NCBI RefSeq assembly: GCF_007754155.1
Contig: NZ_CP037423.1
Span: forward strand, 3,720,001-3,784,000
DNA length: 64,000 nucleotides
Direction: 5' to 3'
Source: Stieleria neptunia
GTDB taxonomy: Bacteria > Planctomycetota > Planctomycetia > Pirellulales > Pirellulaceae
Shown here: positions 10,201-17,411 of the stretch, in pieces
How the letters are laid out: each line of letters begins with the position of its first letter
Numbering within the stretch: position 1 is the stretch's first letter
The notes under the pieces: generated by a model
The model's input: only the letters and a program-made list of their open reading frames with translations
Databases searched by the model: none
Told to the model about the DNA's origin: nothing
Position numbers and translations under genes: made by a program

Positions 10201-10413
10201 GAATTGGCCAAGGCCATCGAAGCGTTACCCGAACTGGCCACCGCCCCGACAAGCCTGGTCGAGGGGTTGCGGGCGATCGACGAAGTGCTGCAACGCAGGA
10301 TTCAAGAAGCCGTCTTGAGCGGCGTGATTCAACAAGCGACCGGCCCCGTGCCGCCGGAGTATGTCGACATGGTGGACGATTACTACCGAGTGCTTTCCGA
10401 GGACGTCGAGTGA
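7237..10413 (+). CDS. Large DUF4175-like membrane protein with coiled-coil C-terminus
   Basis: The 1058-residue product has three hydrophobic segments near the N-terminus (about residues 37-60, 66-88 and 157-178). Next comes a beta-rich region with PPAYTGL and RDRAPVIKFLSPEPDAEA segments typical of DUF4175-type extracytoplasmic repeats (about 280-500), then a Cys pair CNCQGEC near residue 520. The second half is highly charged, rich in Gln/Ala/Lys/Glu and predicted to be largely coiled coil. Such proteins sit next to MoxR/BatA-type genes in planctomycetes and related bacteria, and their function is not established. The topology suggests a membrane anchor with a long periplasmic or cytoplasmic rod. 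It is 45 bp upstream of the next VWA gene and almost certainly co-transcribed with it. Confidence 0.75.
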   Translation: MSIAEPAPRSPSRPIPMPGTHHQRLDRLKHQERQRRFIICVLALLSSLVVWIGLAATADFYLELTSVLRLVLWGCIVMAVATVFVCFRGWLSFDSIDAVCQAENTRPELGQRLRTSYDYQHHPDSVSAADPELLGALETQTEEQVVRRPLAPLGKSWPIGALAGFCLLAGFVWLTVFVISPAWRVASGRLLFLPLHYSDVELETLPEYLEQGDDLVVRLRVAGRPLQSALIRYRTSADGPWSEAPVTPEAETLLLGELTAVVPDCQDDLELQILARPLETEIQRIAVRLPLAVQQWNASVKPPAYTGLSVDDGPADGLRIPEGSDVELSARYNRPPATVEVDLTPTTTKPSATSVSDATAKFSIEIADNSVDVALHARSADGVANDASMQLNVIRDRAPVIKFLSPEPDAEAIATSELRFTLEAFDDYGVGTVEIRYRLDDGPEQTLWTSSADESAAAMAHSVTLPLEELDVSFPQAITYYAVAVDNRAPQPQRTTSELRFIDIRPFSRDYEFSDSQCNCQGECLKLETLIKQQRQILGQTFVVTQTADRRPADASRAAEQLSSQQAELLELTETLTAALEQKVGPMPTLTLAIDWMTDAVEDLQSEAFETGRKDEEKALANLIAARRNLRKILKQGGSQSKMVRQIDQNLKDKVRKPPQDRKEKQEQQLADVRKELEQLAKNQESFCQSAGACKQAASSGQSAPSTGSAEPPPSADELAKQQQRDHAKAREIQQQLSSGRFGELAPQRVGQAAASIQSSAESLSDDTPKEHDYDDAIKQAAAAAEQLRQLSDHLAQRHGPNFADKLAAAKRNAERLADDQKRWSQSLSDSQSDDVTPSAAETEQHKLAARGEELADLTDQLLAESTDQEWQVQDALAKTLAEHPPQRSAAAIKAAAMKMATGRRQFDAASADGMRASESLKRLAAGLHRVQQAMGPAQLETLTQAEQRAASLLKELRRANSKAQQTIAAAETNRFAQSLAPMAANDAELAKAIEALPELATAPTSLVEGLRAIDEVLQRRIQEAVLSGVIQQATGPVPPEYVDMVDDYYRVLSEDVE

Positions 10414-10458
10414 CCGTGTTCAGACGCATTTTCTTCGTGACGTTGGGAACACGCTGAC

Positions 10459-12759
10459 ATGCCGGATTGGGAACCGCTGTATCCGCTGGTGGTGTATGGG
10501 GTGATCGCGGTGGCGATCGCCGCGCTGTTGTGGTTGGCCCGTCGGATTTCGGTGGCGCCCAAATCCACGAACCCGTTGCTGTTGATGCTGCGGGCCGTCG
10601 TCATGCTGGGATTGGTGTCGCTGTTATTGAATCCGATCGATCGTCGTGAAACCGTTTTGCCGCCACGTCCGCCGGCCGTCGCGCTGCTGGTGGATTGTTC
10701 CCAAAGCATGGGGCTTGGTCAGGGGGAATCTCGCATCGATCAAGTGAAGCGGACGATCGGTTCGGTGACACAGGGGATTCAGAAAGAACGCGAAATCCGT
10801 TTTCCGATGTTTCGTTTCGGTTCACGCCTGGCCAAGGTGCCGGGGCTATCGGAATTGTCCGCCACCGACGATGCGTCCTTGTTGTCCGATGCGTTGCAGA
10901 AGCTGCCGTCACGCGTAGCCGACCATCAAACGCAGGCCGTCGTTTTGTTTTCCGATGGCGCCGTCGACAAGACCGACCAATTGGTTGAATTGGCCACCGC
11001 CTATCGTGAGCTTGGGATTCCCGTCCACGCCATGCTTCCGCAACAACGGGACTTACGAGGTGATATCGCGATCACCGAATTGTCCGTGCCTCCGCGGGTG
11101 GCCAAGGGTGACCAGGCGACGATCCGAGCGGTGATTGAAAGCCGCGGTTATGAAAACGAACGAGCGATCGTCTCGATTCGCCCCGCCAATCGTCCCCAGT
11201 CATCACCGCTGGCATCGTTGCCTATCACGTTGACCGAAGGCGCGACGTCCTGCGAATTGGTCGTCACCGCTGATCCGGCACTGGGCGAATTGGCGATCGA
11301 TATTCCCGTTGATGCCGGGGAAGCGGTCGCCAAGAACAATCGTGTGCCGTTTCAGTTGACCGAGAAAGATCGCACGCTGAAGGTGCTTTACATGGAAGGC
11401 ACGTCGGCGCAGGAGAGCCGGTGGTTGCAAAACGCCTTGCACGCCGATTCGGACATCAAGTGCGTCGCGATGACGGTCAACAATCAATACGCCCAACGGC
11501 CGAGTCTGCAACGGATCGATGATCCGTATCGAGGGTTTCCGACGACGCGTGCGGAACTGTTTCAATACGACGTCGTGATCTGCAGCGACATCTCGTTCCA
11601 GGCGTTCACCCCGGAGCAAATCGATTGGACCGTCGAGTTGGTGGATCGGCGTGGCGGCGGATTTGTGATGATCGGCGGGTTCACCAGCTTTGGCGCCGGC
11701 GGCTGGGATCGTACGCCGTGGGAAGGGCTGATCCCGTTCGACATGACCGGACGCCGAGACTTTTTGAATCAAGGGTTTCAGGTCGTCGTTCCCGAGCAAG
11801 CCGAGTCACATCCGATCTGGAATCTGTTTGACGATCCGGCACGCAATCGCGCGGCGCTGGCGGCGATGCCCCCGTTCGGCGGCACCAATCTGATTTCGCG
11901 TGTGAAACCGGCCGCAACCTTGTTGGGGCAAACACGAACACCGCTGGCCCGCGTCGGCGTCATGCCCGTCTTCGCGTGCGAGAGTTTTGGACGCGGGCGC
12001 ACCTTTGCCATGTCGACCGATACGACCTATGGCTGGGGAAGTCGGTTCGAACGTGAATGGGGCGAGGGCGACAATCGCTACTACCAAAAATTTTGGCGAA
12101 ACGTCGTGCGTTGGCTGGCGGAAAATTCTCAGGCGTCGCAGAAACGTTTGACGCTTCGTGCCGACCAGGTCATCTATTCGCCGGAGGAATCGATTCAGCT
12201 GGTGGTCGAAGCGTTTGACAAGGATTTTAAGCCGACGACGAAGTATCGCGTGACCGCGCAGTTGGTTGCCAGCCCGGCCGAGGAGGCGTCGCCGACCGAT
12301 GGCATCGATCAACCCGCCGGTTCGGATTCGACGCCGGTCACGCTGGATGCAAAACCGACGGCGGAACACTACACCGCATCGATCCCAGCCGCGTTGCCGG
12401 GGGCGTCGGACGACCGATCCAGTCCGATGCAGACGGCGTACCTGGTCGTCGACGCGTGGCAAGCCGATCAGAAAGTCGCCAGCGGTTCGCTGGAAATTCA
12501 GTTGTTGCATCGGTCTGACGAATGGCTTCGCCCGCAAGCGAAACCCGAACGATTGCAAACGGTGGTCGAAGCCGGGGGCGGACGAATGATCGCGTCAAAT
12601 GAGGATTTAGACGCACTGCTGCGGTCGTTTGACGTCGCGCCGGGAGAGGTCCTGATTCACAAGTTGCCCCTCTGGGACCATTGGATCCTGTGGACGCTGC
12701 TGCTGTCCGTGTTGACACTCGAATGGGTCCTGCGGCGACGCGGCGTGCAACACACCTGA
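10459..12759 (+). CDS. Membrane protein with VWA and glutamine-amidotransferase-like domains
   Basis: The 766-residue product starts with two TM helices (about residues 8-26 and 39-55), then a VWA domain whose MIDAS begins DCSQS near residue 78. A beta-sandwich section follows, then a class-I amidotransferase-like domain (about residues 310-540, containing LKVLYMEG and GGGFVMIGGFTSFGAGGW). The usual GATase catalytic Cys is not evident, so it is probably a structural or binding version. The last TM helix (ILWTLLLSVLTLEWVL) lies close to the C-terminus. This closes the MoxR operon; the gap to the next gene is 186 bp. The architecture matches known planctomycete paralogues whose client is undefined. 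Confidence 0.82.
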   Translation: MPDWEPLYPLVVYGVIAVAIAALLWLARRISVAPKSTNPLLLMLRAVVMLGLVSLLLNPIDRRETVLPPRPPAVALLVDCSQSMGLGQGESRIDQVKRTIGSVTQGIQKEREIRFPMFRFGSRLAKVPGLSELSATDDASLLSDALQKLPSRVADHQTQAVVLFSDGAVDKTDQLVELATAYRELGIPVHAMLPQQRDLRGDIAITELSVPPRVAKGDQATIRAVIESRGYENERAIVSIRPANRPQSSPLASLPITLTEGATSCELVVTADPALGELAIDIPVDAGEAVAKNNRVPFQLTEKDRTLKVLYMEGTSAQESRWLQNALHADSDIKCVAMTVNNQYAQRPSLQRIDDPYRGFPTTRAELFQYDVVICSDISFQAFTPEQIDWTVELVDRRGGGFVMIGGFTSFGAGGWDRTPWEGLIPFDMTGRRDFLNQGFQVVVPEQAESHPIWNLFDDPARNRAALAAMPPFGGTNLISRVKPAATLLGQTRTPLARVGVMPVFACESFGRGRTFAMSTDTTYGWGSRFEREWGEGDNRYYQKFWRNVVRWLAENSQASQKRLTLRADQVIYSPEESIQLVVEAFDKDFKPTTKYRVTAQLVASPAEEASPTDGIDQPAGSDSTPVTLDAKPTAEHYTASIPAALPGASDDRSSPMQTAYLVVDAWQADQKVASGSLEIQLLHRSDEWLRPQAKPERLQTVVEAGGGRMIASNEDLDALLRSFDVAPGEVLIHKLPLWDHWILWTLLLSVLTLEWVLRRRGVQHT

Positions 12760-12945
12760 GTTTTTTCCACCTATTGGTCTAGATTTTGTAAAGTCCCCTT
12801 GTGTAATCTTCCCAACGTCGTCGCCAGGGGCAGCTGATACACGGCACATCACTTGGCAACCACCCTTCCATTCCAACGGGATCTATCCGTAGCACACTGA
12901 AGCTAACCAGCATTTCCGAAACCTAACTTCGATCAAGGGGCAACA

Positions 12946-13566
12946 ATGATCAAGGCTAGTCACGACGGTAATCCGTCGCCAGGAATCCGTCCGTTTACGG
13001 TCGTTCTGCAGAGCGAACGACTCTCGATTGCAACCCTCCCTGATGCGCTTCCCTTTCAAACGTTGGAAGTCGACCACTGGGAGGCCGTCTTCAAGAAGCT
13101 GAGCTCTTTTCGACCGGGATGTCTGCTCGTCGATTTTGACAATGATCGCGACCAGACGCTCACAACGGTTCGGAAATTTGCCGATCAAGGCATTCGGTTT
13201 TCGATTGTCGGACTAACGGCCGACCGCTCGCGACGAACCTTGCATCAAGCGCTTCGTCACGGTTTCGTCGATTTGGTTCCCCATCCGATTGAAAGTCGGC
13301 TGTTGATCGAAGCGGTCCAGGAGGCCTTTCAGGCCGACGCCGCCGGACCGGATTCACTCTGCACACTGCGCAGCGGTTTTGGACGGTTGACCCCCAAGGA
13401 ACGCGAGGTGCTGCCTCAACTGCTGTTGGGAATACCATCGCGACGTCTGGCCGGCAAGCTCAATGTTTCTTACCAAACAATCGATCGTCATCGCAAACGC
13501 GTGATCGAAAAAATGAACGTCGACAACATGACGGAACTGGCGATGAAGCTGTACCGTCAATATTAG
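12946..13566 (+). CDS. FixJ/LuxR-type regulator with degenerate receiver
   Basis: The 206-residue product has a FixJ-like receiver fold (about residues 16-125) followed by a LuxR helix-turn-helix (RLTPKEREVLPQLLLG and VSYQTIDRHRKRVIEKM, about 144-200). The phosphoacceptor region CLLVDFD keeps an Asp, and the Thr of VGLTAD is present. The acidic pair after strand 1 is missing (TVVLQSERLS), and the conserved Lys is His (LVPHPIE). Phosphorylation is therefore doubtful and the protein may be constitutive or respond differently. AGGGG lies 6 bases before the ATG, a good ribosome site. It is transcribed alone, and its TAG stop is the first three bases of a repeat element. Confidence 0.85.
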   Translation: MIKASHDGNPSPGIRPFTVVLQSERLSIATLPDALPFQTLEVDHWEAVFKKLSSFRPGCLLVDFDNDRDQTLTTVRKFADQGIRFSIVGLTADRSRRTLHQALRHGFVDLVPHPIESRLLIEAVQEAFQADAAGPDSLCTLRSGFGRLTPKEREVLPQLLLGIPSRRLAGKLNVSYQTIDRHRKRVIEKMNVDNMTELAMKLYRQY

Positions 13567-13686
13567 TGCTTCGTCAACTTTTAAACTTGGGGTGCCGCGG
13601 AAAAGGGGTCAGGCCCCAAAAATGCGCAGCACCCTTCGGGCCAATGGGTTTTTGGGGCCTGACCCCTTTTCCGCTCCGAAGCACTA
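13564..13686. repeat. Palindromic element A (26-bp stem, 10-bp terminal repeats)
   Basis: The element has terminal inverted repeats TAGTGCTTCG (13564-13573) and CGAAGCACTA (13677-13686). Inside is a perfect 26-bp inverted repeat, 13597-13622 against 13649-13674, built on AAAAGGGGTCAGGCCCCAAA. Its first three bases are the TAG stop of the upstream regulator. It ends 4 bp before the stop of the convergent minus-strand gene. The first 20 bases are identical to 29719-29738, where they also overlap a stop codon. It could act as a bidirectional transcription barrier. Confidence 0.9.
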
Positions 13687-13690
13687 GACG

Positions 13691-16630
13691 CTAAATGTCG
13701 AACACGACGACCAGGTCGATCGCTTGGTGATTGCCCAGCGAGAACGTGACCACGCCGTCTTCGCAGCCGACGTCTTGGGGCAGGTCTTCCAACGACCGCT
13801 CAATCCCCGTGATGTCTGCGATGAAAGCGGCTTCGGCGACGGCACAGAATTGCAGCTTGACCTTCGACGTCTTCGGCCGGGTCTGAACCACTTGCATTCT
13901 GACCGCAAGCTTGCCGTCGCTGCGGCGCGCGGTTTTCATTTCCGTGACCAAGACGTCGGTTGAGGAAACGTGGACCAGCCATGCCTGGGACGTCACGCCC
14001 GTCGGCGATCCGCTCTCGGACGAATCGATGGCGAACGCTTCCGCCGGCGCGATGCAGGACCGCGCCACCGCGACCGGAGACGGACAATCAAACGCAAACG
14101 TGACCCGAAACGGAATCGCCTCGGTGCCGGTCGGGACCCCGATTACGGTGTCGAGGAATCGGTCGGCGACCTTGCGGTGCAGCGGCAAGCCATAACCGGC
14201 GACCAAGGTTTGCTTTTCCGCTTCGTCGATCAAGACGCCCAGCGGTGCGACGAATTTTTTTGATGACGCGCTGTGCACCTTGTCGCGGACCAGGGGCCGC
14301 AAAATCGCCGCCTCCCCGGCCACGGCCGTTCGTACGGCAAAATAGTTTTTCCAAAACGCGCCTTCGGATTCGATTTCAATCTTTGTTTTGGGATGCAGCG
14401 TCCCGTCGACTTCCAACAGCCGGCTTCCCCGCCGCAATCGATAACGAAGCGAAAACTCGGCGATCGTTTTGCCATCGTTGTCGTGCAACTCGCCCGACGC
14501 GGTGATCTCGCCGAGCGCCCGGTCGGACTGCGTGACCTCCATGCGTTTGCAAACCATCGTCCCGCCCTCTTTGTCGCCCGACAGATCGGCGGCCGCCACC
14601 AAACGCATCGACAGACGGTTGCCGCGTGAGGCGCTAAACACACCCGACAGGCTGCCGCCGGTTTCATCCAACGCGACGGCCATGAATTCGTTCTTCAACA
14701 CGGCGTGTTCGGCAATCCCCTTTTCGCCGCCGGTCAATCGTTTCAGCAGCCCCTGCTTCTTGACCGGTTTCGTTGCCGACAGACGCGTGAATCCCATCGC
14801 CGGCACGTCGAACGTCACATCACAGCCGCCTCCGCCCGCTGCGGTGGCCGCGTAGACGAATTTTTCGTTCGCCGGGCTGCCGCCTTGCAGTTGGGTTTGC
14901 CGTCGGGTCGCCACCCCCTGGGCGTTGAAACACAACGCGTCCTTGGCGATCCGGTCGTCGGTCGACGGAGTGACGCCGACCAGCTGAGCGATCAGCTGGT
15001 GGTCATCGGCGCGGTCGTGTGAATCGGGGGAGCCGCCGGCAGATTCCGAATGGGCGTCGTCTGCTTGTTCGTCGTCGGGCTGTTGGTCGTCCAGCAAGCT
15101 CGGTTTGGCCAGCGTCGCGATCGCCCGCAGGGTTCGTCGGGCTTCGGTTCGGACCGTGTGGCAAAAGGACTCGGCCATCGCGCCGAGCGAGGTGTCGGAT
15201 TTGGGATCGATGACCTGCTGCGCGATCTCTGCCGCGGCATGCTTGGAGATCGCATCGAGCGATCCGTGATGGTAGGGGCGTTCGCCGTCGGTGAAGTAGC
15301 GTTCCAGGGTCCAGAAGCGGCCCATCGCGACGCTCCAGGTCGCCGCTCGACAGAGGTCCAGAAAACTGTCGCAGACGCGATCGGGCCAATGCACCAACAG
15401 CGCCGTGGCGACTTCGCCGGTGTCGATCAATTCGCCCAAATGGGCACCGAGGGCCAGGAAGGCGGCATCGCTGGCGGCATCCATCGGTTTGGCGGTCAAC
15501 GCTTCGACTTCCTTGTGGCCGCCCGAGACGATCACCTTGGACTCGTCACCGAATCCCGTGCCGGCGGTGAAATCGATCGGGATCACACCCTGGTATCCGA
15601 GTGCCGCCAGGGCGGGGACCAGATCGACCGGTGTCATGCCGGAGAGTCGGGCGTAGACCGAGGGGGTCTGGCCGATCGCTGCAGCGGCCAGCGCCGTGCC
15701 GGATTCAAACAGGTGACGCGCCGAGGCCATCGTCATCGCATCGAGAGCGTTTGAATCGCCGCCATTCCAGCCGCCACCGGCCCAGCCGACGGTGTCCAGG
15801 GAGAGCAATTGGCGAAAGCGGTCGAATCGCTCGTCGTGTTGCGGGGCGTCCTTGGCCGCACGCACTTCCGCAGCCACCGCGCCGTCGACCAGGAGATTGC
15901 GTGGCGTCCCCAGCACCCCATCGCCGTCGTTGTCCGCCGTCGCACTCGCTTGGAAGCGTTCCAGCCAACCGGCCTCGGTCGCGGACTTCAGCACACTCGG
16001 GGTCAGCAGAGTCAGGTCGACCAGGTGGGGATCGCTAGAGAAATAGTGGTCGCGTTCTTCGGAAAGGGAATCGAAAACGTCGTGCAACGCTTCGGCGGCC
16101 GACGTGGCGTCCCGATCACAGAACGCTTTGGCCGCCGCAACGATCCGGTTCTGCAGATGCAACTCGTCCAGATTGCTGGTGTACCGCAACCGCCGCGTCA
16201 TGATTTGGATCTGCAGCGACAGGTAGCCGGCGGCATAAAAATCTTCGACGCCCAGCGATCGCGTGGCCGACGGCAGCGCCGCGCAGCGGGGGGCGGCGGG
16301 ATCGATCCCCAGCGCGGCGAGCATTTCCGCGCGGTCCGCCCCGGTCACCCACGTGCAGTCGGGATTGCCATCGCACTTGCGGCGAAAGTCCGCGGGGATC
16401 TGTTTCAACGAGGGATCCGGGACCACGATCACGCGTGGTCCCTCGGGGTTGGGGGGCGTGTCGGCGCGATACCAAGTCGGGATCTGTTCGGTCTGGGCCA
16501 ACAACAGCGGATGCCACAAGATCGTCCAACCGGCCAACAAGCTTCGCGCATCCGAATCGGGACCCCCGGCGGGAAAATCTTCCAAGGTGGCCGAAGGGAG
16601 TAGAACGGAACACTCGTCAAACGGGGCCAT
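13691..16630 (-). CDS. Large GH38-like protein, possible glycoside hydrolase
   Basis: The 979-residue product has no obvious signal peptide or TM helix. The N-terminal third contains YTSNLDELHLQNRIVAAAKA and a SLDTVGWAGGGWNGGDS segment. The C-terminal half is beta-rich (SMRLVAAADLSG, LLEVDGTLHPKTKIEIESE, WKNYFAVRTAVAG) and reminiscent of the beta-sandwich of GH38/GH57-type glycosidases. An Asp/Glu/His-rich low-complexity linker lies near residues 515-550. I cannot place a catalytic Asp with certainty, so the substrate and even activity are open. It could equally be a conserved planctomycete protein that keeps only the fold. It is monocistronic and convergent with the LuxR-like gene, and the region upstream is the longest gene-free spacer of the window. 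Confidence 0.6.
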   Translation of the reverse strand: MAPFDECSVLLPSATLEDFPAGGPDSDARSLLAGWTILWHPLLLAQTEQIPTWYRADTPPNPEGPRVIVVPDPSLKQIPADFRRKCDGNPDCTWVTGADRAEMLAALGIDPAAPRCAALPSATRSLGVEDFYAAGYLSLQIQIMTRRLRYTSNLDELHLQNRIVAAAKAFCDRDATSAAEALHDVFDSLSEERDHYFSSDPHLVDLTLLTPSVLKSATEAGWLERFQASATADNDGDGVLGTPRNLLVDGAVAAEVRAAKDAPQHDERFDRFRQLLSLDTVGWAGGGWNGGDSNALDAMTMASARHLFESGTALAAAAIGQTPSVYARLSGMTPVDLVPALAALGYQGVIPIDFTAGTGFGDESKVIVSGGHKEVEALTAKPMDAASDAAFLALGAHLGELIDTGEVATALLVHWPDRVCDSFLDLCRAATWSVAMGRFWTLERYFTDGERPYHHGSLDAISKHAAAEIAQQVIDPKSDTSLGAMAESFCHTVRTEARRTLRAIATLAKPSLLDDQQPDDEQADDAHSESAGGSPDSHDRADDHQLIAQLVGVTPSTDDRIAKDALCFNAQGVATRRQTQLQGGSPANEKFVYAATAAGGGGCDVTFDVPAMGFTRLSATKPVKKQGLLKRLTGGEKGIAEHAVLKNEFMAVALDETGGSLSGVFSASRGNRLSMRLVAAADLSGDKEGGTMVCKRMEVTQSDRALGEITASGELHDNDGKTIAEFSLRYRLRRGSRLLEVDGTLHPKTKIEIESEGAFWKNYFAVRTAVAGEAAILRPLVRDKVHSASSKKFVAPLGVLIDEAEKQTLVAGYGLPLHRKVADRFLDTVIGVPTGTEAIPFRVTFAFDCPSPVAVARSCIAPAEAFAIDSSESGSPTGVTSQAWLVHVSSTDVLVTEMKTARRSDGKLAVRMQVVQTRPKTSKVKLQFCAVAEAAFIADITGIERSLEDLPQDVGCEDGVVTFSLGNHQAIDLVVVFDI

Positions 16631-17411
16631 AACGCGGTCGCAACTGTGAAGAAGGGAAGGAGATGGTGGAAGGAAAGGGGAAGGGGCATCGTACCCGGAA
16701 AAGCGGTCGCCTTAAGCTGGGCGGTCCCAATCGCGGCGTCGCCGGCGGACAAATAATTTGACGACAGACCCGCCCGACGAATAGACTAGTAGCGTGGCGG
16801 GGATCGATTCGGCTGCGGTGAAGAAACTTTTTTTGCCGCGACGGAGTCTTTTCGCCGGCCGCCGGGACGCAACCCGACGTCGATCGTTGTGCTTGCTGGA
16901 CTGGTTGTTGAAATCATTCTTTTCTCTTTTCTCCTCTTCCATCCCCTCTCGCGAAGGTGCAGCTTCGAAACGTTTGCCGTGGAAATTGATGGTGCAATGT
17001 TGGGGCAACCAGCACATTCGGAACGCACAGGGTGGTGTAAATTCAACATCGTGCGCGGCCGAGCGTGGAGAAGACGGTCGTGTCGGAGTACCCTGCCGGG
17101 ACGGGACGCACTGCATTTTTTGACGTCGAATCGCAATCGAGTCTAAAAATCTGTCACAATTCAGCCAAAGATCGCCCAAGGATTCTCGTTATCCATCGTT
17201 TATTCCATTGTTCCGTTCGCACCTCCGTGTCCGATCCGGTCGCCCGCCCGAGCGGGTTGTTGGCCACTGGTTCGAGAGGTTGTTGCAGCGGGCAGCGGGA
17301 CCGGTGGGGCGCGAGAGGCCCCGCCGATCGGGGGCGTGGTGTCGCATGATCTGCTCCCGTTGCAATCCCAATCGCCGATTTCACTCATCACTTTTTCGTT
17401 AGCGTTCAACC
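16631..17411. other. 781-bp divergent spacer upstream of pilM
   Basis: This is the longest gene-free stretch. It must contain promoters for the GH38-like gene and the pilM cluster. 16682-16730 is a degraded copy of the 7079/36333 repeat. A pyrimidine-rich run lies at about 16910-16945, and a GC-rich imperfect stem (GGGGC/GCCCC) near 17304-17324. Short open frames exist on both strands, but none shows protein-like composition. I see no RNA gene. Confidence 0.45.
16682..16730. repeat. Degraded copy of the 87-bp repeat
   Basis: It contains GCATCGTACCCGG, then AAAAGCGGTCG and TTAAGCTGGGCGGT in the same order as the 87-bp blocks at 7079-7165 and 36333-36419 (CATCGTACTCGA, CGGGT/CCGGT, TAAGCTGGACGGT). 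Only the middle of the block is recognisable. Confidence 0.5.

Noticed and set aside
13597..13674. Classical rho-independent terminator
   Set aside because: The stem is long, but the loop is 26 nt and no clean T-run follows; it is better described as a dispersed palindrome that may still stop transcription.
16786..17136. 116-codon minus-strand frame in the spacer upstream of pilM
   Set aside because: Composition is Arg/Ser-rich without a ribosome site or recognisable motif.
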